From contig DXYV01000037.1 of assembly GCA_019415645.1 (NCBI GenBank), forward strand, positions 1 to 29,156: a stretch of DNA of 29,156 bases, in the 5' to 3' direction. Below, in pieces: positions 8,722-17,700 of the stretch. The notes under the pieces are model-generated. The model ran no database searches, was not told where the DNA came from, and saw only the letters and a list, made by a program, of their open reading frames with translations. The stretch is from Clostridiales bacterium (GTDB lineage Bacteria > Bacillota > Clostridia > Oscillospirales > Oscillospiraceae). How positions within the stretch are numbered: position 1 is the first letter of the stretch; each line of letters starts with the position of its first letter. A program made the translations under genes and the position numbers.

Positions 8722-9813
8722 ATGGAGTGCGATAAGGAAACATTGAGGCTGATGGAAGAGCTGACCCAGGCCATAGGAGTATCTGGGCAGGAACGACAGG
8801 TTTGCCGAATTCTGAACCGGTATTATGAGGCGCTGGCGGACGAGGTTGTGCGGGATTCCAACGGTTCTATCTACGCGGTGCGTCATACCGATGCCCCCGG
8901 CCCGTTTCGGGTCATGGTGGCGGCGCACAGCGATGAGGTGGGAATGGTGGTCAAACAGATCAAGCCGAACGGGCTGATCAAGACCTCCACCATCGGCGGG
9001 CTGTGGGAGGACGTGCTGCTGGGGGCGCGGCTGAGGCTGTGTACGGACGACGACCGGGAGTTCCGCGGCTGTGTGTCCGCCCTGTCCACGAAGATGATGC
9101 GGGACAAAATCAGTGCCGGCAGCCGAATTCCCACCGGGGAGCTGTACATGGACTTCGGGTTTCTCAGCGAAGAGGACGCCCGGGCGCAGGGTGTGCTGGA
9201 GGGCAATCAAATCGTGGTCGATGGCCCCTTTGCGGTGCTGAACGGCGGCCGCCGTCTCCTGGCCAAGGCGTGGGACAACCGCTTTGGCTGCATTTTGGGA
9301 ATTGAGCTGCTCCGGCGGCTGAAGGATGTGCCGCTGCCCTTTGAGCTGTATGTGGGAGCCAACGTACAGGAAGAGGTGGGGCTGCGGGGCGCCCGTACCG
9401 CGGCGAATTTGATTCAGCCGGATCTCGCCGTGGTGCTGGACTGCACGGCCGCCAACGATGTCGAGCGCTTCGAACCGCCCTGTGGCGGGATCGGGCACGG
9501 CGTCATGGTCCGCTTTAACGATGGAACGTACCTGCCCAACCGCGCCGTGCTGCTGGACTATCTCGCCCTGCTGAAAGAGGAAAAAATCCCCTTCCAGTTC
9601 CACGAATCAAAGGGCGGCACAGATGCGGGAGCCATCAATTCCAGCGGCTGCGGAGTGCCTGCGCTCACCGCCTGCATCTGTGCCCGCAATGTCCATACCG
9701 GAAGCCTGATGATCGACAGCCAGGATTATCTCCACTGCCTGGAGGCGGTGACGGCGTGGATTTCCCGGCTGACGGCGGAAAAGCTGGAGCGGTTCCGCCA
9801 TCATAACAGCTAA
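8722..9813 (+). CDS. M42-family metallo-aminopeptidase (glutamyl aminopeptidase/PepA-FrvX type)
   Basis: 363 residues from the ATG at 8722 (AGGGTG site 6 bases upstream). The frame is open further upstream but would run into the hairpin. All five metal-ligand positions of the M42 family can be placed: His68 (AAHSDEVG), Asp184 (AWDNRFG), the Glu216-Glu217 pair (VQEEVGLRGA, catalytic base plus ligand), Asp239 (VVLDCT) and His324 (ARNVHTGS). The GGTDAGAI motif lies at about 297-304. These are large cytoplasmic dinuclear-zinc or cobalt enzymes that remove N-terminal residues from short peptides. Next to a peptide importer it would digest the imported peptides. The Asp239 surroundings (DCTAAND) and the VHTG motif differ somewhat from textbook members (DVTHAGD, YMHSP), so substrate preference may differ. 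Confidence 0.9.
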   Translation: MECDKETLRLMEELTQAIGVSGQERQVCRILNRYYEALADEVVRDSNGSIYAVRHTDAPGPFRVMVAAHSDEVGMVVKQIKPNGLIKTSTIGGLWEDVLLGARLRLCTDDDREFRGCVSALSTKMMRDKISAGSRIPTGELYMDFGFLSEEDARAQGVLEGNQIVVDGPFAVLNGGRRLLAKAWDNRFGCILGIELLRRLKDVPLPFELYVGANVQEEVGLRGARTAANLIQPDLAVVLDCTAANDVERFEPPCGGIGHGVMVRFNDGTYLPNRAVLLDYLALLKEEKIPFQFHESKGGTDAGAINSSGCGVPALTACICARNVHTGSLMIDSQDYLHCLEAVTAWISRLTAEKLERFRHHNS

Positions 9814-9830
9814 GAAAGGATGTATCCGCT

Positions 9831-10706
9831 ATGAGTCTTAAAACGAATCAGGATAAAATCGTAAAACAGTCGGTCATGGGCCGGGTCCATCATCCGGTCC
9901 TGACCCCGCAGAAGGTCTATCGGGTGGGCAGCGACGGCGGCGCCCGGTTTACCCCCGCACACGGAGCGATTACCTATGACATTGAGATCGGCGACAGCTG
10001 CATGGGCCTGGTGGGCGACCACATTGAGCCGGGCGTCAGCTCCAAAAATGCCGATGACATTGAAAACCGCGCCTATACCCATCTGTCCTGCATCGGGAAC
10101 GTTGCCGAAGTAGTGACCGGCCGGGCCGCAGGGGACAAGGGGTTTGTCACGGGTACCCACGGGGGAATCGACCATGTCATGATCTGGTTCTCCCAGGAGA
10201 CGCTGAACAAAATGGTGTGCGACGATAAGATCCTGGTGAAGGGGTATGGACAGGGCCTGGCCCTGGTCGATTACCCGCAGGTCAAGATCATGAGCATCGA
10301 CCCGGAGCTGTTCGGAAAGCTGAACATCCGGGAAGAGAACGGCAAGCTGGTAGTGCCGGTGGCGGCGGTCATACCCGCCTATCTGATGGGGTCCGGCCTG
10401 GGCGCTATGGAGGTGTTCGGCAGCGATTATGATATCATGACCCGGGACCCTGAGGCCTATGAGAAATTCCATCTGGGCAAGCTGCGGTTTGGGGATTTGG
10501 TGTATATCCAGGATCACCAGTGTTTCCACGGCCCGGACTACCTGAGAGGCTCCGGGACCGTTGGCGTGATCATCCATGGCGATTCCCATCTGGCGGGCCA
10601 CGGCCCCGGCGTCACCCCCATCATGACCTGCCGGGAGTCTATTCTGGTGCCCGAAGTGTGCGATACCGCCAACATCGCCTTCTATCTGGGCACGAAGCGT
10701 CCGTAA
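9831..10706 (+). CDS. DUF4438-like protein of unknown function
   Basis: 291 residues with no signal peptide and no membrane segment, so it is probably cytoplasmic. The sequence resembles the DUF4438 family, a roughly 280-290-residue group known mainly from a structural-genomics protein of Thermotoga; this is from memory and not searched. Conserved-looking blocks are GDHIEPGVSSKN (about residues 63-74), a Gly-rich GFVTGTHGGIDHVMIWF, and the His/Gly-rich C-terminal IHGDSHLAGHGPGVTP, which could form an active site or metal site. The ATG lies 17 bases after the peptidase stop with a GAAAGGATG site, so it is in the same transcript. A role in handling peptides or their products is inferred from context only. 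Confidence 0.72.
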   Translation: MSLKTNQDKIVKQSVMGRVHHPVLTPQKVYRVGSDGGARFTPAHGAITYDIEIGDSCMGLVGDHIEPGVSSKNADDIENRAYTHLSCIGNVAEVVTGRAAGDKGFVTGTHGGIDHVMIWFSQETLNKMVCDDKILVKGYGQGLALVDYPQVKIMSIDPELFGKLNIREENGKLVVPVAAVIPAYLMGSGLGAMEVFGSDYDIMTRDPEAYEKFHLGKLRFGDLVYIQDHQCFHGPDYLRGSGTVGVIIHGDSHLAGHGPGVTPIMTCRESILVPEVCDTANIAFYLGTKRP

Positions 10707-10712
10707 TCATAC

Positions 10713-12068
10713 ATGGATACTGAAAAGCTGGGTACCGGCAGCATTACAAAGACATTCTTGACCCTTTCCGGTCCCTCCATTCTGGCCCAGATCGTCACCG
10801 TGATCTATAACATGGTGGACCGCATCTATATCGGCCAGCTCCCGGACAGCCGGAGCATGATGGCGGCCATCGGCATCACCGCGCCGATTACGCTGATCGT
10901 GACCGCCTTTACGGCTCTGCTGGGCAACGGAGGCGCGCCGCTGTGTGCAATTCATCTGGGAAAGAAGGAGAAGGAGCAGGCGGAGCGGATCATGGGGAAC
11001 AGTTTTACCGCCCTGATGGCGGTAGGGTTGGCCATCATCCTGATCTGTCTGCTGTTCGGAGACCCATTGCTCTATGCCTTCGGGGCCAGAGGAGAGACCC
11101 TGACCCACGCGAAGTCCTATCTGTATGTCTACATTTTAGGCACCCTGTTCGTGCAGATTTCCGTCGGAATGAATGCCTACATCACCACACAGGGATATGC
11201 CAAAATGGGCATGCTGACGGTGACGGCGGGGGCCTTGCTCAATGTCGTACTGGACCCCATTTTCATCTATGGATTTGACATGGGGGTGGCCGGCGCGGCT
11301 CTGGCTACGATTCTCTCCCAGGGGGTATCTGCGGCGATGGTGCTGTGGTTCCTGCTGCGGGGAAAAAGCGAGCTTCGCCTGCGTCGGAAATTCTTCCGGC
11401 CCCAATGGAACGTGCTGCGCCGAATCATGATGTTGGGGGTATCCCCTTTCATTATGAAACTGACCGAGAGCCTGCTGTCTATCACGTTCAACAACCAGCT
11501 TTACCGCTTCGGCGGCGATCTGGCGGTGAGCGTCATGACCATCATGAACAGTGTCTGGCAGATGGCGCAGCTCATGACCCATGGCTTCACAGACGGGGCG
11601 CAGCCCATTCTGGGCTACAATTACGGGGCCGGAAAGCTGGACCGGGTACGGGCCACGTTCCGGCTGGAGCTGTTCACCTGCTGGGGCTGGACCTTGTTGT
11701 GCGCGGTCGCCGTGCTGGCGGCACCGCAGCTGTTTCTGCGTATGTTCACTTCGGATGCTGAGGTGCTGGCCGCAGGTCCGGCCATGCTCCGGGTCTATTT
11801 TTTTGGAATGGTCTGTTATGGAGCGTTCAATGCCTGTCAGCAGGCGTATATCGCTCTGGGCAATGCAAAGAGCTCGCTGTTCTTCGCGGTATTCCGCAAG
11901 ATCATTCTGCTCATCCCGCTCATTTATATCTGCCCGCTTGTGTGGAAAGGGGACCAGGTGCTCGGAGTACTGGCGGCGGAACCGATTGCTGATATTCTGT
12001 CCACGGTCGTCAGCGGCATTTGTTTTTCGATTTTTTACCGGAAGAAGCTTTCCCCTCTCCGGGCGTAA
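10713..12068 (+). CDS. MATE-family multidrug/metabolite efflux transporter
   Basis: 451 residues with about twelve hydrophobic segments in two pseudo-repeated halves. MATE features include the N-terminal LSGPSILAQIVTVIYNMVDRIYIG, the GxxGxApLCAI-like motif NGGAPLCAIHLGKKE, and the second-half equivalent DGAQPILGYNYGAGK, the most diagnostic MATE sequence. It is a cation-coupled exporter of the inner membrane. The gene starts 6 bases after the DUF4438 stop with no evident ribosome site, which points to translational coupling. As last gene of the peptide operon it could export an unwanted product, but the substrate is unknown. A bidirectional terminator ends it. Confidence 0.92.
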   Translation: MDTEKLGTGSITKTFLTLSGPSILAQIVTVIYNMVDRIYIGQLPDSRSMMAAIGITAPITLIVTAFTALLGNGGAPLCAIHLGKKEKEQAERIMGNSFTALMAVGLAIILICLLFGDPLLYAFGARGETLTHAKSYLYVYILGTLFVQISVGMNAYITTQGYAKMGMLTVTAGALLNVVLDPIFIYGFDMGVAGAALATILSQGVSAAMVLWFLLRGKSELRLRRKFFRPQWNVLRRIMMLGVSPFIMKLTESLLSITFNNQLYRFGGDLAVSVMTIMNSVWQMAQLMTHGFTDGAQPILGYNYGAGKLDRVRATFRLELFTCWGWTLLCAVAVLAAPQLFLRMFTSDAEVLAAGPAMLRVYFFGMVCYGAFNACQQAYIALGNAKSSLFFAVFRKIILLIPLIYICPLVWKGDQVLGVLAAEPIADILSTVVSGICFSIFYRKKLSPLRA

Positions 12069-12070
12069 GG

Positions 12071-12118
12071 AAAAGGAGCGTGCCCGTATGCTTTTTGCAT
12101 GCGGGCACGCTCCTTTTT
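12071..12118. terminator. Bidirectional terminator between convergent MATE and RpiR genes
   Basis: A 16-bp perfect stem (12071-12086 with 12102-12117), extended inward by ATGC/GCAT around a T5 loop, with A-run on the left and T-run on the right. It works in both directions. The RpiR stop codon (12117-12119) overlaps the right foot. Confidence 0.9.
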
Positions 12119-12926
12119 AACCGGATGCCGCGGGATCGGAATCTTCCGGTGGAGGGTTTTGAGGAGCGGTCAGCGCGGTCCCAAGATACACGATGAGCAA
12201 TTCGATGAAGATAAAGTTGATGGCCTGCTGGTCAAAGAAATAGTCTGTGGTACACAGCCGCGTGGAGGGAAGCACCACAAGATGGGTGGCATAGTTGGAC
12301 ATGGGACTGTCGTGGTGCATGGTGACCAGGATGGTTTTTGCGCCTTGCTCGCAGGAAGACTGGATGGCATCCCGGATAATGGGCGTGTCTCCGCTGACGG
12401 AGAAGTAGATGTGTACGTCTTCCGCAGTCCCGGCGGCAGAGAGGTCCCGCACCAGAACCGGGTCGCTGACCGCTTCTGCGTCCAAATTCAGCGTATGGAG
12501 ATGATGGCGCAGCTGCTGCGCACTGTAACTGTTGCGGTTCATGCCGAATATTTTCAGCCGCCGCGCATGGGCCATGCAGGCAGACAGCTGCTCCAGAAGC
12601 GATTCGCTGATATAATCCGAAATTTTGTGGATCGTGGACTCATAATAGGAAGTGAGCTGTTGAATTCGATTCTGGTTCTCCACTTGACTGATCCGCCCGG
12701 CGTGGACGAACAGGGAGAAGTCGTACCGGAATTCGGTGTAGCCGGAATAGCCCAGCTTCTGGGCGAAGCGCAGAACCGCAGAGCGGGAAGATTGTGACAG
12801 AGCTGCCAGGTCGGCGATGCTGGAGCGGAGGGTTTCGGACTGGTGGGCCAGGACATAGTCCGCGACCCGTTTTTCCGTATGTGTGAGTCGGGGGGCATAG
12901 CGCTCAAGACGTTCTAAAAATTCCAT
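12117..12926 (-). CDS. MurR/RpiR-family transcriptional regulator (HTH + SIS domain)
   Basis: 269 residues. The N-terminal HTH_6 domain (about 1-77) has LTHTEKRVADYVL, SIADLAALSQSSRSAVLRF and the ending KLGYSGYTEFR, all characteristic. A SIS phosphosugar-binding fold follows (about 110-245), with KIFGMNRNSYSAQQLRHHL, YFSVSGDTPIIRDAI and GAKTILVTMHH. RpiR proteins bind DNA and respond to sugar phosphates or other small ligands. It converges on the opp-MATE run, so it is a candidate regulator of that operon. Its own promoter carries an AATCAGA/TCTGATT inverted repeat. The start ATG has only a weak ribosome site (TAGGTATCTGA). Confidence 0.9.
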   Translation of the reverse strand: MEFLERLERYAPRLTHTEKRVADYVLAHQSETLRSSIADLAALSQSSRSAVLRFAQKLGYSGYTEFRYDFSLFVHAGRISQVENQNRIQQLTSYYESTIHKISDYISESLLEQLSACMAHARRLKIFGMNRNSYSAQQLRHHLHTLNLDAEAVSDPVLVRDLSAAGTAEDVHIYFSVSGDTPIIRDAIQSSCEQGAKTILVTMHHDSPMSNYATHLVVLPSTRLCTTDYFFDQQAINFIFIELLIVYLGTALTAPQNPPPEDSDPAASG

Positions 12927-12973
12927 AGTTTCAGATACCTACTGCATAAAAAATTGGCCGGAGAAGTGAACAA

Positions 12974-13024
12974 AATCAGAGTAAAAATCAATCTGATTAT
13001 ACCGCTCAAAGAAAAAGATTGCAA
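12974..13024 (-). promoter_or_regulatory. Predicted sigma-A promoter and operator-like repeat of the RpiR gene
   Basis: Reading on the minus strand: TTGCAA (13019-13024), 17-base spacer, consensus TATAAT (12996-13001). An inverted repeat TCTGATT/AATCAGA (plus-strand arms 12974-12980 and 12992-12998, 11-base gap) overlaps the -10 and the start point, as expected for autoregulation. Confidence 0.7.
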
Positions 13025-13060
13025 ACAAAATATCGAAAAAGGGAGAACGCCGACATCTGC

Positions 13061-13104
13061 AAAACGGCCCCGGGCCGGTCTTTCGACCGCCTGGGGCCGT
13101 TTGC
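13061..13104 (-). terminator. Hairpin terminator after glpK
   Basis: A long GC hairpin with one bulge, followed on the minus strand by GTTTTGCAG, 25 bases beyond the glpK stop. Plus-strand bases 13061-13089 repeat 2596-2624 (29 bases), but here the gene being terminated runs the other way. Confidence 0.75.
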
Positions 13105-13129
13105 CTTAAAATAAATATACGTCTGACGG

Positions 13130-14620
13130 TCACTCCGCCCAGTGCAGGGCGCGGCCCACGGCCTTGTCCCAGCCCCGGACCAGCCGGGCGCGGTCGGCCT
13201 CCGGCATGGCAGGCTCAAAGGTGCGGGAGACCGCCCAGTTGTCCACCACCTCGTCCTGGCTGGCCCAGTAGCCCACGGCCAGTCCGGCCAGATAGGCGGC
13301 CCCCAGGGCGGTGGTCTCGATACACACCGGACGCAGGACCGGAGCCTGGATGATGTCCGCCTGGAACTGCATCAGGAAATTGTTGGCGCAGGCGCCGCCG
13401 TCCACCTTGAGGGCGGACAGCTTCAGACTGGCGTCCTCCTGCATGGCCTTGAGCACGTCGTTGGTCTGATAGGCCAGGGACTCCAGGGTGGCACGGATGA
13501 GATGGCATTTGTTCACGCCGCGGGTCAGGCCCACGATGGCGCCCCGGGCATAGGGGTCCCAGTGGGGGGCGCCCAGGCCGGTGAAGGCGGGCACCACGTA
13601 GCAGCCGTTGGTATCCGGCACTTTGGAGGCCATGTACTCGGAGTCGGGGGCCGAGTCGATGAGCTTCAGCTCGTCCCGCAGCCACTGGATTGCCGCGCCG
13701 GCCACGAAAATGGAGCCCTCCAGAGCGTACTCCACCCGACCGCCGATGCCCCAGGCCAGGGTGGTGATCAGGCCGCTGCGGCTCATCACCGGCGTCTCGC
13801 CGGTGTTCATCAGCAGGAAACAGCCGGTGCCGTAGGTGTTCTTGACCATGCCGGGCTGGAAGCAGGTCTGGCCGAACAGGGCGGCCTGCTGGTCGCCGGC
13901 GGCCCCGGCGATGGGGATGGGCGCGCCGAAGATGGTGGGGTCGGTCTCGCCGTAGACGCAGCTGGAGGGCATGACTTGGGGCAGCATGGCGGCGGGGATG
14001 TCCAGCCGGGCCAGCAGCTCCTCGTCCCACTTGAGCTCAAAGATGTTGTAGAGCATGGTGCGGGAGGCGTTGGAGTAGTCGGTGACGTGGACCCGCCCCC
14101 GGGTCAGATTCCAGATCAGCCAGGTGTCAATGTTGCCGAAGAGCAGCTCGCCCCGCTCCGCCTTTGCCCGGGCTCCGGGCACATGGTCCAGAATCCAGCG
14201 AATCTTGGTGGCGGAGAAGTAGGCGTCCAGCACCACGCCGCATTTGCGGCGGATCTTCTCCGTCCAGCCCTCGGCCGCCAGCTGGTCGCAGAACTCGGCC
14301 GTGCGGCGGCACTGCCACACAATGGCGTTGTACACCGGCTGGCCGGTGGTCTTGTCCCAGACCACGGTGGTCTCCCGCTGGTTGGTAATGCCAATGGCGG
14401 CCACGTCCCGGGCGGAGGCGCCGATCTTCAGCAGCGCCTCCTGGGCCACACCAATCTGGCTGGCCCAGATCTCCATGGCGTCGTGTTCCACCCAGCCCGC
14501 CTGGGGGAAAAATTGGGTGAACTCCTTCTGCGCCATGCTGCAAATGCGGCCGGCCTTGTCAAACAGGATGCAGCGGGAACTGGTGGTGCCCTGGTCCAGC
14601 GCCATGATATACTGCGCCAT
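13130..14620 (-). CDS. glpK: Glycerol kinase
   Basis: 496 residues, the normal length. FGGY-kinase features: N-terminal phosphate loop ALDQGTTSSR (7-16), glycerol-contact region (NQRETTVVWDK, WQCRRT), catalytic-Asp motif IAGAAGDQQAALFG with Asp243, TYGTGCF, and the C-terminal GGACANNFLMQFQADI adenosine-site motif. It phosphorylates glycerol to glycerol-3-phosphate with ATP in the cytoplasm. GGAGGAG lies 10 bases before ATG. No glpF, glpD or glpO gene adjoins it in this window. Firmicute kinases activated by HPr phosphorylation carry a His in a YHFYG/YHFFG loop just before the VPIAG motif; here the corresponding stretch is DPTIFG (227-232), with Thr229 in place of His, so PTS activation seems lost. 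Confidence 0.96.
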   Translation of the reverse strand: MAQYIMALDQGTTSSRCILFDKAGRICSMAQKEFTQFFPQAGWVEHDAMEIWASQIGVAQEALLKIGASARDVAAIGITNQRETTVVWDKTTGQPVYNAIVWQCRRTAEFCDQLAAEGWTEKIRRKCGVVLDAYFSATKIRWILDHVPGARAKAERGELLFGNIDTWLIWNLTRGRVHVTDYSNASRTMLYNIFELKWDEELLARLDIPAAMLPQVMPSSCVYGETDPTIFGAPIPIAGAAGDQQAALFGQTCFQPGMVKNTYGTGCFLLMNTGETPVMSRSGLITTLAWGIGGRVEYALEGSIFVAGAAIQWLRDELKLIDSAPDSEYMASKVPDTNGCYVVPAFTGLGAPHWDPYARGAIVGLTRGVNKCHLIRATLESLAYQTNDVLKAMQEDASLKLSALKVDGGACANNFLMQFQADIIQAPVLRPVCIETTALGAAYLAGLAVGYWASQDEVVDNWAVSRTFEPAMPEADRARLVRGWDKAVGRALHWAE

Positions 14621-14674
14621 ATGGCGTCGCCTCCTCCGGTGATTGGTTTGGTTGTCTCTATAATAATGTCTGCT

Positions 14675-14759
14675 GCATAAACCGCGGTGCGGTTATGCGC
14701 GCGGCATTGCCGCGCAATTTGTGTGAAAACGGCTGTTTCCACTGGTTTTCGCACAAATT
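14675..14759 (-). promoter_or_regulatory. Structured glpK leader: three inverted repeats
   Basis: Between the predicted promoter and the start codon lie three inverted repeats: a 15-base pair of arms matching at 14 positions (14716-14730 and 14745-14759, loop 14); a 7-bp hairpin GCGCGGC/GCCGCGC (14699-14715); and a hairpin GCATA(A)ACCGC/GCGGTTATGC (14675-14698). They may act in mRNA-level control or as operators. Antitermination by GlpP is known for glp genes in Bacillus, but no terminator is recognised here. Confidence 0.55.
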
Positions 14760-17700
14760 CAGACATTGTTGCAATGTGTCGACTCACACATTTGTTCCGT
14801 ACACATTATTATAGCCCGCTTTGGGGTGGAAAAACAAGGGGGAGAACCGGAACGGAGAGAGAAACCGCAGGGACCTGCGCGGCAGAGGCGGTGCAGGACA
14901 CCCGGGCCAAGCAGGAGGCCCTGGGCCGTGCGGCGCAGGAGCAGCTGGACACGCTGGAGGGGGCGCAGGCGACCATTGACAATGGACCATCCGCAATTGA
15001 CAATGGACAATGGACAGTTGACAATGGACAATTAACCGGTGACCATGGGAGCGCGGAGCAGACCGGGCGAGTGGACATCGGGGATATCTTCAAGCCGGCC
15101 GGACAAAACAAAACCGCCTCCACGGGGGAGACGGTGAACAGGGGCGAGTCAGTCGGGGTTATCCAGAACCTGCGGAATCATATTCCGAGCTTCGCTGGAA
15201 TACAGCCTGTGTTTGCGGTATCGTCCCAAGAAATACGGACCACTGATGGGCATACAATGGCCGAAAAGGCACGGACCCTATTTGAAAAGATCAAAGGGGT
15301 AGTGACCAGACAAGGATTTGGAGACGTTGAAATCAATGCCCGTTCGGTAAAGGATGATTTGAGCCACGGTGTTGGCCCCGCAAAAGCAGCGGTCATACCG
15401 GCCATTCCCAGCGTTATTCAGAATGGCGTACAGATTGACTTCCAACAAAACTGGAAGGGACGTCCATATGACGGCTACGTATTTGCCGCTCCCGTGACCT
15501 TGGATGGAAATACTGTTTATGTGGCCGCGGTGGTCAAACAGACATCAAAAAATCGGTTTTATCTGCATGAAGTAGTAGATTCGAATGGGAATATTATAAA
15601 AATCGACAGCGAAGAACGGGCCAATCCAACCGGCCTTGCCGCCGATGGCGACGCCGGGACCCAATCTTCGCTGTCTACCGCCTCCATTATACGCCAGGAG
15701 GCGCAGGAGGTCAAGGCTCAGGATGCCCGAACGGGGCAGAAGGTATCCATAGGCGACGTGTTCCGGCCGGCGCAGGGGACCGCGCAGGAGAGCGGGCGCG
15801 GGCCGATGAGGGCAGTGAGGCCCGCAGGCCGCCTTTCGGAGCGCAACCGCCGCTTGCGGCGGCACTTGGCGCGGAGATCGGCCCCTACGGCAGGCGCGAA
15901 CGAGAGTGCAGCGGCAGACGGTGGGAGCGCGGAGCAGACCGGGCAGGTGGACATCGGGGACATCTTCAAGCCGGCGGACACAGGCCCCGGACTGGTGCGG
16001 GACAGCTACACCGCCACCCTGGACCGTCAGCTCCGGCAGGAGGTCCACGACGTGGCCAAGCTGCTGGGGGTACAGGTGCGCTTTGTGGACCAGGTGGACG
16101 GCGGCGCGGCCAACGCGGCCATCCGCGGGAACGAGGTCCTGATCGAGCGGGACAACCCCGCCCCGGTGCGGGCGCTGCTGGGCCACGAGCTGACCCACCG
16201 CATCCAGGACCTGGCGCCGGAGCAGTACGCGGCCTTCCGGGCGGCGGCGCTGCGGGAGCTGGGGAACACCCGGGAGCAGGCGGAGGGCGTGCAGGCCCTT
16301 TGCCGGCAGCAGGGGCGGACACTGAGCACGGAGGCGGCCCTGGACGAGGTGGCGGCAGACTACGCAGGGCAGCTGATCGAGGACCAGGACCTGCTGAAAC
16401 GGTTCATTCGGAACAACCAGCAGGACCGCAGCTTGCTCCAGCGTCTGCTGGACGCGGTGCGCAGCCTGGCGGAGAAGCTGACGGGCCGGTGGAAGGCCAG
16501 GGCCAGGAGCGCCCAGACCCTGCTGGAGCAGGCCGTACAGGCGGCGGCTGAGACCGTGCAGACCCGGACGGGGCAAAACGAAAGCGCCGCCCAGGAGGAC
16601 GGCGCGGAACGCTTTTCCATCAAATACGACCGGAACAACAACCCCTATGTGGTCATTGAGGAGGACATCCTGGACGGCGTGCCGAGGAACGAATGGGTCA
16701 AGACGGTCAAGGATAACCTGCGGCAGAAGTTCCCCAACGGCGTAACGGTGGGAAACAATGTCATTGAAATCGACAAACAGAGCCGTGGGGAAATGACTTA
16801 CTCCCGGTACACGCAGCGACTGATGCAGTCTGACCCGGAGTTATATGCAGATAAGCTGCGGGCTACCAACAATGCGGATGAAATCCTGCGTGCATCAAGG
16901 GATTATGTGAACGAAGCGCTGGCGCACCCCAGACGGGACAACATCCAGGAATTTGCGCGGGGCGAGGTCCTGATGCAAATTGGAGGAAAGGACTATTCGG
17001 CGCAAGTCGTGGTTGCCATGCGCGCCAACGGAAAACTACTGCTATATGATTTGCTGAATCTGAAACAGACGGCGATTAAAGAAAAAACTGGATACAGTAA
17101 GGTAAAAGCCGTGAACCCGCAAAGCGAGACCGGCAGCCAAACTGTATCCAGCAACTCTAGTGTACCCCAAACCGAGGATGAAGTCAAGACCCGCTACTCG
17201 CTGAAGGACACGGACAGCGAGGGGCGGACCCTGACGCAGGAGCAGCAGGAGTTCTTCCGGGACAGTAAGGTAGTGGACGAGGATGGACAGCTGCTGGTGG
17301 TCTATCACGGGACCGACGCGGAGTTTACCATATTCGACCGGACGATGGGCCGGGCGAACATGGACATCCAGGGGAGCTTTTTCAGCCCGTGGGAGGACGA
17401 CGCGCGGGGCTACGGCGGAACCGTGGAGGCGTATTACCTGAACCTGACCAACCCAGCGGACGAGGGGACGGCCTACCAGGCTCTGAGACGCTTCCAAGGC
17501 CAGAACGGCGCGGGCGCAAAGGCGCGGGATCATCTCATCCGGCAGGGCTACGACGGGGTGAACAACAGCGGCGAGGAATACATCGCCTTTTACCCGGAGC
17601 AGATTAAGCGGGTGGATAACGCTGCGCCCACCGCAGACCCGGACATCCGCTTTTCCCTGAAAGGCTCGCGGGAGATGCAGCAGGCCGTGAAGGAGCTGAT

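Noticed and set aside
14659..14664. Plus-strand TATAAT as promoter for the polyvalent frame
   Set aside because: No -35 hexamer lies 16-18 bases upstream, and the site lies inside the glpK leader.
13142..14680. Long plus-strand frame opposite glpK (512 codons)
   Set aside because: It is the antisense of a full-length glycerol kinase in GC-rich DNA; composition is Gly/His/Ala-biased, with no ribosome site or domain.
14975..15030. Possible CRISPR-like direct repeats
   Set aside because: Units are 11-13 bases, nearly adjacent, with no constant-length unique spacers and no cas genes, and they are read in frame as IDNG repeats.
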